A stretch of DNA of 64,000 nt from Streptomyces viridochromogenes DSM 40736. Its GTDB lineage: Bacteria; Actinomycetota; Actinomycetes; Streptomycetales; Streptomycetaceae. The stretch lies in the NCBI RefSeq assembly GCF_000158955.1, contig NZ_GG657757.1:2751968-2815967 (forward strand), read 5' to 3'. This document shows, in pieces, positions 12,549 to 20,361 of this stretch. Within the stretch, counting starts at the first letter, position 1; each line of letters begins with the position of its first letter. The notes under the pieces are model-generated. The model worked only from the letters and a program-made list of their open reading frames with translations. It searched no databases and was not told the DNA's origin. Both the position numbers and the translations under genes were made by a program.

Positions 12549-15521
12549 ATGACAACTAGTCATAAATGGTCTGTGCGACGGCACTTCTTCATCTGGGCCA
12601 AGACCGACCAGCGCAGAATCAGTCGTCGTAGGGGTGGCCCAGCTTGGAATCCTCTGCTGGCTCACGCTCTCGACACCGCCGCCTGCGTCGCTCAGCTATG
12701 GGACCGCTATCTCCCCCTCACCGCATGGGCCCGGCTCGCCGACGCCTTCGGCGGCGGCCGTGAGGACACGGCGCGCCGAGTGGTGATGTTTCTGGCCGCC
12801 CTGCACGACCTCGGGAAGGGCTCCGGGTGCTTCCTGCGCATGTTCGGCACCAGCCGCTGGGACGGCCCCTACCTGCGGCAGGCCCGTGCCATGTGGGAAC
12901 AGCAGGCACGCGCTGCTGGTCTTCCTCTCGGAGAGAATCTTGACGCCCAGCCCGGCGCGCGGCACGAGCACATCACCGCCCTACACATGCCACGGCTCCT
13001 CGGCTGCACCTGCGAGGACTGCGGTGGGGCCGGCTCGCCGTCAACCGGACTCCACACCGCCGCTGCTCTCCTCGGCGGCCACCACGGAGACATCCCCAGC
13101 CCCGACACCATCGGCCGGGCGGCCATGGCGGCCGACATCGCCGCCTGGCTACCGATCTACTCCGAACTCATCCAGGACACGGCCGAACTCATCGGTGTCG
13201 ATCTCACCACCCTCCCCAAGTTGGTGGTACCCGAACGCCCCAGCGCAATGGTGCTGTTCGCCGGGCTGGTGATCCTCGCCGACTGGATCGCCTCCGACGA
13301 ATCCCACTTCACCTACCGCTCCCTCACCACCAGCCCGCCCCAGTGGTGGCACGCCTCCAATATGCAGGCCCGCGCTGCGGTCACGCGACTGCGGCTGGAC
13401 GCTTGGCAGCCCGATCCCGCCGCTGACTGGACCGACCTGTTCCCCGACACCCGGCCGCGTGTCTTCCAGTCCGCCGCCATGGCCGCCCTGCCCGCCGCTG
13501 GTCCGGCGCTCGTCATCGTCGAATCCGATACCGGATCGGGAAAGACCCACCTCGCCTTGTGGTGCGCCCACCACCTCGCCGTCACCTGCGGATACCAGGG
13601 CCTATACATGGCTATGCCGACCCGGGCCGCCGCCAACCAAACGGCCCGCGAGATCGCCGCCTTCATGGACCGGGCCCTCGGCGAGCAGAACACTGCCAAC
13701 CTCGCCGTTGTCCATGCCACGGCGGAAGCCACCGACTTCGTCCACCAGCTCCTCGACGCCGGGCGAACCCGAGCACAGGCGGCACTCGACGGGCTCGAAG
13801 ACTTCATCTCCACTCCCTCGCCCGACGACCCCCTGCAGCGCCGGGCCGTCCTCAGCCCCTGGTACCTGCGTCGCTGCCTGGGCCTGATCGCCCCGTTCGC
13901 CGTCGGCACCGTCGACCAGGTGGCCCTCGCCGCCCAGCCCAGCCATCACTGGATGCTGCGCATGTTCGGCCTCGCCGCCAAGACGCTCATCATCGACGAG
14001 GCCCACGCATACGAGCTCTTCCAGCAAGGTCTCCTCGAAGCCGCCATCGCATGGCTCGCCGATGCCGGCGCCTCCGTCGTCATCCTCTCCGCGACCCTGC
14101 CCACCGCCACACAAACCGCCCTCACCCGGGCGTGGTGCGAGGGCCACCGCGTCCCGGTGACAGAGAGAGGACAGACCGGCCCCATCACCGTCGTGGACCA
14201 CCACGGCATCATCACCCGCACCGGCCGAACCGACGATACCGACCGAAGTAGCCACGGCGAACGGACCGCCCCGGCAGAGCTACACACCTTCATCGACTTC
14301 CTGCCCGATCCCGGCACGGCCGCCCTCGCTGCCCGCCTCTTCGACGAGGCCGGAAAAGGCGGAATCACCGTCGTCATGCGCAACCGCGTGGCCACAGCCG
14401 TCGACTTGTACAGGTCCGCCGCGCACTGCGCCCAGACGCACGGATGGTCACCGAGTGAGATCGTGCTCCTACACGGCCAGAACCTGCCCCGCTACCGCCT
14501 CCCTGGCGAAGACCTACTGACCAGGCACCTCGGCCCAGGCAAGGACCGCACCCGCCGCAACCCCGAGCGGCCAGACCGTCTTCTGGTCATCGCCACGCAA
14601 GTTGCTGAGCAGTCCCTCGACATTGACTTCGACCGGATCTACACCGACCTCGCGCCAATTGACGTCCTCATCCAGCGTCGTGGCCGCGTCCACCGGCACC
14701 AAGTCAACGACTCCTCACGGCCCGAAGCGTTCCGCAGGCCCCGCATGACCATTCTCATCCAGCCTGGGGCCAACGAACTGCCCATGGTCGAACCTCCGAA
14801 TCCAGGCGAAGCCCGGCCTCAGGGCAACCCTGACAGCCACGTGTATCCCCCCTACCTCTTGGCCGCCACCTGGTACGCCCTCGTCCAACGCGCCCGGGAA
14901 GACGGCACCGTGCATCTCATCACACCCGCAGACACCACCCCATTGATCGAAGAGGTCTACGGCCCAAAACCCACTGTCGCCCACGCCCTCGGCGAGCTTC
15001 TCGACCGCACGTCACGCCGCCTGCAAAGCGAACACGGCAAAGAGGAGGGCCAGTCCCTCAGCCGTGCGTTCCGCCCCTTCACCCGCCGCGGCAGGTCAAT
15101 TCCCGTGACCGACCTCGCATCCGGCAAGAGCCACGGCTCCGGCGACAGCGACGGCATCGTCGGCATCCGCGCCATCTCCCGCCTCAGTGAGCCTCCGATC
15201 GACGCCATCCTCCTGTACAAGCAGCCAAACGGCATCCTCAGTTACGACCGGTCCGGACAGCGACGCGCTGACCTCGCCCGCCATGGCGCCGACTCCCCCG
15301 CCCGCCGCCGACAACAAAAGGACCTCCTCCTCAACACCGCGTCCTTGCCCGCTCACTGGTTCACCGGAAACAACGCTCTCCCCCCGCCCGAGACCTGGCC
15401 GCCCATTCCCCGCCCGGCCCTGCGAAACCGCTACGTCGCCTTGCTCAACCCCAGCACCGGCGCTTGCATCAGTGGCCCCACCGGCATCACCTGCAGTCCC
15501 GCCACCGGCTTGGCCAGGTGA
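12549..15521 (+). CDS. cas3: Type I-E Cas3 helicase-nuclease
   Basis: A 990-residue, intact Cas3 that unwinds and degrades DNA marked by Cascade. The N-terminal HD nuclease is complete: LLAHALDTAA (around 42), LHDLGKG (around 84) and LLGGHHGDIP (around 177). The SF2 helicase follows, with Walker A SDTGSGKTHLAL (around 325), DEAH box IIDEAHAYE (around 480), SATLPTAT (around 515) and motif VI QRRGRVHRH (around 710). It is transcribed away from the Cascade operon, with array 2 behind it. cas3 is usually co-oriented with cas8e in I-E loci, so the divergent layout is notable. No lesion seen. Confidence 0.95.
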   Translation: MTTSHKWSVRRHFFIWAKTDQRRISRRRGGPAWNPLLAHALDTAACVAQLWDRYLPLTAWARLADAFGGGREDTARRVVMFLAALHDLGKGSGCFLRMFGTSRWDGPYLRQARAMWEQQARAAGLPLGENLDAQPGARHEHITALHMPRLLGCTCEDCGGAGSPSTGLHTAAALLGGHHGDIPSPDTIGRAAMAADIAAWLPIYSELIQDTAELIGVDLTTLPKLVVPERPSAMVLFAGLVILADWIASDESHFTYRSLTTSPPQWWHASNMQARAAVTRLRLDAWQPDPAADWTDLFPDTRPRVFQSAAMAALPAAGPALVIVESDTGSGKTHLALWCAHHLAVTCGYQGLYMAMPTRAAANQTAREIAAFMDRALGEQNTANLAVVHATAEATDFVHQLLDAGRTRAQAALDGLEDFISTPSPDDPLQRRAVLSPWYLRRCLGLIAPFAVGTVDQVALAAQPSHHWMLRMFGLAAKTLIIDEAHAYELFQQGLLEAAIAWLADAGASVVILSATLPTATQTALTRAWCEGHRVPVTERGQTGPITVVDHHGIITRTGRTDDTDRSSHGERTAPAELHTFIDFLPDPGTAALAARLFDEAGKGGITVVMRNRVATAVDLYRSAAHCAQTHGWSPSEIVLLHGQNLPRYRLPGEDLLTRHLGPGKDRTRRNPERPDRLLVIATQVAEQSLDIDFDRIYTDLAPIDVLIQRRGRVHRHQVNDSSRPEAFRRPRMTILIQPGANELPMVEPPNPGEARPQGNPDSHVYPPYLLAATWYALVQRAREDGTVHLITPADTTPLIEEVYGPKPTVAHALGELLDRTSRRLQSEHGKEEGQSLSRAFRPFTRRGRSIPVTDLASGKSHGSGDSDGIVGIRAISRLSEPPIDAILLYKQPNGILSYDRSGQRRADLARHGADSPARRRQQKDLLLNTASLPAHWFTGNNALPPPETWPPIPRPALRNRYVALLNPSTGACISGPTGITCSPATGLAR

Positions 15522-15568
15522 ACCACGACAAATAGTTCAGCTAGCGGACCCAAGAGCTAGGGTGCTTT

Positions 15569-16462
15569 CCTGGCCCCACGCGGGCATAGGTCAAGAGCGC
15601 GTCCATTCTGACCTTTGGCCCCGCATACGCGGGGATACCTCCGGGCCGGTTTCTACGGCGCAGCTGGACCCTAGTACACGCAAACATGCATGATCTTCAT
15701 GAACGTCGCAGGCCACGAAGGGTCGGCCTCGCGCACACGGGGATGCTCTAGGAGCTTCCAGATCTTCGGGCCGGGGACGCCGTCGGCCTCGTGCGTACGG
15801 GGATAGATCCGCGCTCATGCGGAGGGAGAAGGGCAACACGGCGCCTCGCTCGCACACGCCGGGGATAGCTCCACCCGGATGACGCTGGTGGCGGGCGCGG
15901 AGTTGTCGACCCTGCGCCCGCGGGGATAGCTCCAGGTCGACCGCGACGAGGTCGTCGCGGCAGAACTCGGCCCCACGCACGCGGGGATAGCCGAAGGTGG
16001 CCTTGTCCGCCGCGACCAGCGCCCTGCGGGCATACTCCTTACACAGCGCGTGCTACTGGGGGACGTTGCAGTCGGCCCCGCGCGCGGGGATAGGTCCGCG
16101 GTGGACGCCGGTACCGGTAACAACACCGTGTCGGCGCCGCGCACGCGGGGATAGTTCGGACGGCATAAACCTCCCCGAGGCCACCTACCTGTGGGCCCCG
16201 CACACGCGGGGATAGCTCCGGGATCCTTGCGCGCGGCGAGAACACGGCCGAGTCGACCCCGCGCGAGCGGGGATAGCTCCCGCGGCCCGTCGCTGATCGG
16301 TGGTGTGTGATAGGCGACCCCGCACAGGCGGGGATAGCTCCGTCCCGCGCTGCGGCACCGTGAACACGGGTCCGTTGACCCCGCGCAGGCGGGGATAGCT
16401 CCAGCTGGAACTACTGGAATAGTCTCGGCTACTGGTCGGCCCCGCAGGCGGGGATAGCCCCC
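15569..16462 (+). CRISPR. Type I-E CRISPR array 2, decayed (about 14-16 repeats)
   Basis: The repeat family is that of array 1, but in the opposite orientation (GTCGGCCCCGCG, loop, CGGGGATAGCTCC on the plus strand), so it reads rightward, away from cas3. Clear repeats begin near 15614, 15722, 15782, 15842, 15905, 15966, 16072, 16130, 16191, 16252, 16313, 16374 and 16434. Degenerate ones can be seen near 15569 and 16013. Spacing wanders from the 61-nt period in the left half. The best repeats are at the right (trailer) end and the worst at the left, where the leader should be. Confidence 0.93.
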
Positions 16463-16985
16463 ACTCACAGGCGTGAACTGCCCCCGCATGCAGGCGCTCG
16501 GGTACGTCGCGATCGCCTTCCCGGCCAGTCTCTGGGCGCGCGTTCACGGCGACCGCAGCCACCACCTTTCCGGATGCCGTCGGGTCGGCGTGCGGGTGGA
16601 GGGCGTTCACCATCGACGTGGTGCTGGTGTCTGGCATGGAGGCCCCCCGCAGCACCTGAGAAAGGCAGGACGCTGATGGATGTGGGGGCACCGGTCGGCG
16701 GCGTGGTCGGTCTGCTGTCGGGGCCCCAGAGCCGGGTGACGAACCGGCGCGCCGACTCCACGGCGATCACTGAACGGCTCAAGGGGAGGTGAAGGAGGAA
16801 TAGCCCCAGCGGAAGCTGCTGACGCAAGCACTCATCGGCCTTCACCAGCGGGCCCGGCGAGTCGGCCCGGACACTCCGGCGGCCCGGCCCCCTCGCCACT
16901 GGCCGAACTGAACCTCACACCCACGCGCCTGTGACAGCGGCCCCGCTCTCCTCCAGGAGGCGGAGCCGCTGCGTCGTGTCTAGGG
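16463..16985. other. Gene-poor gap after CRISPR array 2
   Basis: This gap of about 520 bp lies between array 2 and the GntR gene. Open frames exist on both strands, but none has a convincing ribosome site with a recognisable protein. A minus-strand frame from 16637 (MPDTSTTSMVNALHPHADP) simply runs on into the CRISPR repeats. There is no trace of cas1 or cas2. It is probably decayed sequence. Confidence 0.5.
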
Positions 16986-17769
16986 TCAGTCGTCGAGCTC
17001 GATACGGAAGTCGACGATGGTGGTGTCGCCGCGGCGCACGATCGGGTGGGCGACCTCGACGACGCGGCCGGTGTCGGTGATGTGCCTGCGGGTGTACCGG
17101 AGGACCGGGACTCCGGAGCCGATGCGTAGCGTGGCCGCCTCCAGCTCGGTGGGCATGGCCGTCGTGAACGACTCGGTGATCGTGGTGACGCGGATACCGA
17201 GGCTCGCCAGCTGCGCCCGCGTCCCGCCCGGCCACGGCTCGTTGATGGGGTCGGCGACCGGAGTGCCGACGACGTCGGCCCAGCGCACGTAGCTGGTCGT
17301 TGTCGTAGAACACGAAGTGCCGCGCGAGCAGGCGCTCGCCCACCTCGCACTCGAAGAGAGCCGCCAGTTCGGCGTCGGCCTGGACCCGCTCGAACCGCTT
17401 GTCGAGCCGGTACTCGGACCAGCCGATCCCCTGATCCCGGGTGTACGGCGTCGACTTGCCGCCCGGGGTCGAGCGGTAGCGGTCAGCCGCCATCCGGTGG
17501 ATCGCTGGGCGCGGCCGCACGAACGTACCGGCGCGGGCCCGGGACTCGATCAGTCCCTCGTTGGCGAGGAGACGCAGCGCGTTGCGGACGGTGATCTCTG
17601 AGACGCCGTATGCGCTGCAGAGATCCGGGAGCGTCGGGATGCGGTCACCGGGACCGAACTCGCCACCGGGTGCGATGCGGCGCCGCAGGTCAGCGGCGAT
17701 CCGCAAGTACTCGGGTTGTGCCACGGCGATGCTCCCACCTTCGACGGTCGCGTCAATCTGTATACGCAT
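16986..17769 (-). pseudogene. GntR/HutC-type transcriptional regulator, frameshifted
   Basis: The N-terminal part (from ATG 17769, after GGGAGGGGAG) holds a winged-helix GntR domain: YLRIAADLRRRIAPGG, then SEITVRNALRLLANEGLIES. It is followed by the start of a UTRA effector domain up to HFVFYDNDQ near 17305. The frame then shifts by one base. The neighbouring frame completes the UTRA domain (YVRWADVVGTPVADP through IVDFRIELDD) to 16986. Total length fits the family (about 260). HutC/KorSA-like regulators typically repress divergent genes, here the ATPase-like and DUF6415 genes across the palindromic operator. An internal GTG (VAQPEYLR) is an alternative start. Confidence 0.8.
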
Positions 17770-17809
17770 ACTCTCCCCTCCCGCTTGACCAGCGCCAACC
17801 ACCCGGACA

Positions 17810-17847
17810 TTCTGTATACAGAAAAGCGTTATCCGTATTCAGATAAC
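17810..17847. promoter_or_regulatory. Palindromic operator for the GntR regulator
   Basis: A perfect 14-bp palindrome, TTCTGTATACAGAA (17810-17823), is followed by a second inverted repeat, GTTATC-n8-GATAAC (17828-17847). TGTATAC-type sites are common GntR/HutC operators, and the half-site TCTGTATAC recurs at 17757-17765 inside the start of the regulator gene. The position between divergent genes fits autoregulation plus control of the rightward pair. Confidence 0.6.
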
Positions 17848-17868
17848 CACGTCCTCCGGGGGATAACC

Positions 17869-18207
17869 ATGCCCGAGTCGGGTCACACGTGGCGGAAGGC
17901 GTTCAAGGGCGAGCCCGTCGAGGCACGCCACGTCCGCCTGTGGACAGCCGGGCGCGTGAAGCACCCCGACGCCCCGCTCATCGCCGACGAACTGTTCGTC
18001 GCCGTCCTCGGCTCCGGCGCCCCCGTCGTCGAGATGACCCTCTCGACATCCGACACCCGCATCCGCATCACCGCCTTGGGCCCCGACCCGCTCCCGCTGC
18101 TCTACAGCCACGGCCCCGGGTGGGCCCTCGTCGCTGGCCTGTCCCACTCCGCTGGACTCACCACCGACGAGTGCGGGTTGTGGGCGCAGCTGGGGGCGCG
18201 GCGGTGA
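17869..18207 (+). CDS. Short ATP-binding (HATPase-like) protein
   Basis: A 112-residue protein resembling the small anti-sigma-type ATPases of Streptomyces. The segment DELFVAVLGSGAPVVEMTLS, then TRIRITALGPDPLPLLYSHGPGWALVAGL, parallels the family pattern, but the usual N-box (SELVTNAL) is not evident. The fold is probably kept and the ATPase activity uncertain. It starts at ATG 17869 after GGGGGATAACC and overlaps the next gene at GTGA. It faces the GntR gene and is probably controlled by it. Such GntR/ATPase/DUF6415 groups are common in Streptomyces accessory DNA. Confidence 0.6.
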   Translation: MPESGHTWRKAFKGEPVEARHVRLWTAGRVKHPDAPLIADELFVAVLGSGAPVVEMTLSTSDTRIRITALGPDPLPLLYSHGPGWALVAGLSHSAGLTTDECGLWAQLGARR

Positions 18208-18239
18208 CCACGAAGAAGACCAACCGTCAGGAGTCGAGG

Positions 18240-18779
18240 ATGACCAGCCGTAAGACAACGATGGACCCGCCCGCCGAACTGCCCCAGCTGGCCGAACTGC
18301 CGCTGGACACCGCCACCATGCGCGCGGCCGCTGACCGCCTGCTCGCCGAGGACGCCGAGCTGCCCAGCCAGGACGAGCTGGAGACGCTCACGCTGCGGCT
18401 GCGCGGGCACCTCATGCTCACCATCCCCGAAGTGGAAGGGCTCGCCCGGCAGCTCCCCGAGGAAGTCCAGCCGCGCGTCTCCGCGCTCGCCGGCGTCGGC
18501 GAGGCCCGCACCCGGCTGGACTTGGAGCCCGGCTCCAACCTCCCCGCCGGCGTCGTACATGCCCAGCGACTCGCCCGCTCCGTCCTCGCCCTGTGCCGCC
18601 ACTACGAGAACCTCACCCAGACCGTCGCCTACGTGCGCATGCTGGAGCACGGCGCGAGCTGCCCGGACTGCCGGAACATGGACGAGAACGGTGAGCCCAC
18701 CCCGCCGTGTCCGATCATGGTCGCCCTGTACGAGGCGTACCGGCAGGCCAGCCGCGGCCCGGCGGCCGAGCCCAGGTAG
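18240..18779 (+). CDS. DUF6415 family protein
   Basis: A 179-residue protein resembling the Streptomyces DUF6415 family by the segment LETLTLRLRGHLMLTIPEVE, then GLARQLPEEVQPRVSALAGVGEAR and VVHAQRLARSVLALCRHYENL. The C-terminus has a CxxC (SCPDCRNMDENGE) that could bind metal. The ATG at 18240 has a good ribosome site (CAGGAGTCGAGG); a GTG at 18204 overlapping the previous stop would add 12 residues. The function is unknown. It probably shares a transcript with the ATPase-like gene. Confidence 0.65.
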   Translation: MTSRKTTMDPPAELPQLAELPLDTATMRAAADRLLAEDAELPSQDELETLTLRLRGHLMLTIPEVEGLARQLPEEVQPRVSALAGVGEARTRLDLEPGSNLPAGVVHAQRLARSVLALCRHYENLTQTVAYVRMLEHGASCPDCRNMDENGEPTPPCPIMVALYEAYRQASRGPAAEPR

Positions 18780-18877
18780 ACCTCGCCCGCCTCTACTCCT
18801 GATGCTCTGGAGGCGGGCGTCCCCGCGGCCCTGGTCGGCATCCCCCTGCCGACCAGGGCCGCTTCACGTCTCGCTGG

Positions 18878-19066
18878 TCAGTAGTCGCCGCCGTCGCCGC
18901 CGTCGCCGCCGTCACTACCGCCGCCCCCGTCGACGTCGCCCCCTGCATCGGTCCAGTCGTCGGGGCGGACCCACCCCGGGCTGCTGGCGTCGCCCTCTTC
19001 GCGCACTCCGCGGTGCTGCCTCGACACCTCGGTCAACCAGTCCCGCAGGAGAGGAAACAAAGGCAT
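18878..19066 (-). CDS. Small protein with Gly/Asp-rich tail, unknown
   Basis: A 62-residue protein from ATG 19066 (MPLFPLLRDWLTEVSRQHRG), with GAGGGG correctly placed upstream. The N-terminal helix is amphipathic. The C-terminal third is an acidic GGDxDGGGGSDGGDGGDGGDY run encoded by a triplet-like repeat. I do not recognise it. A longer start at 19084 is possible. It lies alone between the DUF6415 gene and the tRNA cluster. Confidence 0.4.
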   Translation of the reverse strand: MPLFPLLRDWLTEVSRQHRGVREEGDASSPGWVRPDDWTDAGGDVDGGGGSDGGDGGDGGDY

Positions 19067-19231
19067 GGCAATCCCCTCGCTCATCGCATCGGGGTCAAAG
19101 TGGGGTTATCACCATGGTCAGACACCTGCGCTTGGGGCGCAGCTCGAAGCTTCGCCCCCCAACAAGGCGAGCTAGATCATCTGCCCTTCGGGCCAGCAGC
19201 GGGCCAGCTAGCGATCTTCAGAGACAACGAA

Positions 19232-19253
19232 GCCCCCTCCGGCAGAAGGGGGC
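19232..19253. terminator. Hairpin, possible terminator
   Basis: GCCCCCT and AGGGGGC form a 7-bp stem around an 8-nt loop. There is no U-tract, as is usual in Streptomyces. It lies just downstream of the leftward tRNA gene at 19301-19374 and could end its transcript. Confidence 0.4.
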
Positions 19254-19300
19254 CGACTCGGCGCCGCAGGTAGAAAGGGTTCTCCCCGCGTAGTGAGTGG

Positions 19301-19374
19301 TGGGGCGGGTGGGACTCGAACCCACGGCCGACGGATTATGAGTCCGCTGCTCTAACCGGCTGAGCTACCGCCCC
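19301..19374 (-). tRNA. tRNA with CAU anticodon (Ile2 or elongator Met)
   Basis: A 74-nt cloverleaf on the minus strand. The acceptor stem GGGGCGG pairs with CCGCCCC, the anticodon loop is CTCATAA (anticodon CAU), and the T arm is GTGGGTTCGAGTCCCAC. The CCA end is encoded (19298-19300). CAU without modification data could be elongator Met or the lysidine-modified Ile tRNA. The position at the boundary of accessory DNA makes it a possible attachment site, but I found no integrase. Confidence 0.93.
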
Positions 19375-19564
19375 ATAGCGGCGTGTCGCGTACATGTGTG
19401 CGCGCCGTCTGCCGCAGCATAGCCGCTCATACGATCTCCTGCTTCGGCTGGGCGGCTTCGCACGGCCTTCGTGACCATGAGGACTGCGCCCAGTGCCGCG
19501 CGGTTCCCAGGAGATCGGAACAGACATGAAAAAGGACCCCGGTTGGGGGTCCTCGTTCACCATG

Positions 19565-19637
19565 CTCCCCCGACTGGACTCGAACCAGTAACCTGCCGGT
19601 TAACAGCCGGCTGCTCTGCCAATTGAGCTACGGAGGA
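19565..19637 (-). tRNA. tRNA-Asn (GUU), copy 1
   Basis: A 73-nt cloverleaf with 5-prime TCCTCCG pairing with CGGGGGA, anticodon loop CTGTTAA (GUU) and T arm ACTGGTTCGAGTCCAGT. It differs from its neighbour essentially only in the acceptor stem. Only a partial CA follows the discriminator base, so CCA is not fully encoded. Confidence 0.95.
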
Positions 19638-19642
19638 CCGAG

Positions 19643-19715
19643 CTCCCCGGACTGGACTCGAACCAGTAACCTGCCGGTTAACAGCCGGCTGCTCTGCCAA
19701 TTGAGCTACCGAGGA
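19643..19715 (-). tRNA. tRNA-Asn (GUU), copy 2
   Basis: A 73-nt cloverleaf with the body of copy 1 and the same GUU anticodon. Its acceptor stem is TCCTCGG with CCGGGGA. It lies 5 nt upstream of copy 1 on the minus strand, so the two are surely co-transcribed. A tandem duplication followed by compensatory acceptor changes explains them. Confidence 0.95.
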
Positions 19716-19875
19716 AGGTCTCGTTTTGCATCGAACGCACCTACCTGGGTATCCGCCAGGGGGCGCGCGCTCGCTGCGACACATACATTAGCGCAAGCAG
19801 GGGGGTGCTTTGCCAATCGGTACTCCCCGGCGCCGACGCCGCACCGGAGACCTACGCAAGGAAAGGGTGGCCGCC

Positions 19876-20181
19876 ATGCGTTACCGGCTCACGTTCGTCG
19901 CCGGAGTCGTCCTGGGTTACGTGCTGGGCACGAGGGCCGGACGCGAGCGCTACGAGCAGCTGAAGAAGACAGCCCAGCAGTTCGCACAGAACCCCGCCGT
20001 CCGCAACACCGCGGAGACCGCCGCACACCAGGGCCGTGAGTTCGCGGGCAAGGCGTACCACGTGGTCAGCGACAAGGTCGGGGACCGAGTCCCCGACTCG
20101 GTGGCCGAACGGGTCCGCCACCTCAAGGACCGAGCCGTCCACAACGGCGGCGAGGACGACTGGGGAACCAGTAACACGTAA
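19876..20181 (+). CDS. YtxH-like small membrane protein
   Basis: A 101-residue protein with an N-terminal membrane segment (LTFVAGVVLGYVLGTRAGRE) followed by a charged amphipathic helical tail (YEQLKKTAQQFAQNP and onward). This YtxH/DUF-like architecture is common in actinobacteria. The ATG at 19876 follows GGAAAGGGTGGCC. The function is unknown; members are stress-related in some bacteria. It ends just before a strong terminator. Confidence 0.75.
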   Translation: MRYRLTFVAGVVLGYVLGTRAGRERYEQLKKTAQQFAQNPAVRNTAETAAHQGREFAGKAYHVVSDKVGDRVPDSVAERVRHLKDRAVHNGGEDDWGTSNT

Positions 20182-20200
20182 CAGTTCCTTCTCAGGCGCC

Positions 20201-20236
20201 GGCCCCGCGCCCCTGACCCTTCAGGGGCGCGGGGCC
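20201..20236 (+). terminator. GC-rich terminator hairpin
   Basis: GGCCCCGCGCCCCTGA pairs with TTCAGGGGCGCGGGGCC across a 3-4 nt loop, giving a near-perfect 16-bp stem 20 nt after the YtxH-like stop. It lacks a U-tract, as is normal for Streptomyces terminators. Confidence 0.8.
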
Positions 20237-20361
20237 GTATCGATATGCGGCTCCGCCGCGTGCGTGCGACCAGCCACAACGAGCTCGCACACAAACACGG
20301 CGCCGCACCCCCACGGCGCCCACGGCCCAACCCGAGCGGAGTGTGCGGCAGAATTTTGGCC

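Noticed and set aside
16465..16899. Minus-strand frame after array 2 as a possible cas1 or cas2 remnant
   Set aside because: No Cas1 or Cas2 motif is visible in any frame and composition is Arg/Pro-rich noise.
19298..19374. tRNA-CAU as an attachment site of an integrative element carrying the CRISPR locus
   Set aside because: No integrase and no second copy of the tRNA 3-prime end were seen in the window; kept only as a possibility.
19557..19784. Small minus-strand frame with a repeated SSVAQLAEQPAVNRQVTGSS block
   Set aside because: This is the translation of the two tandem tRNA-Asn genes.
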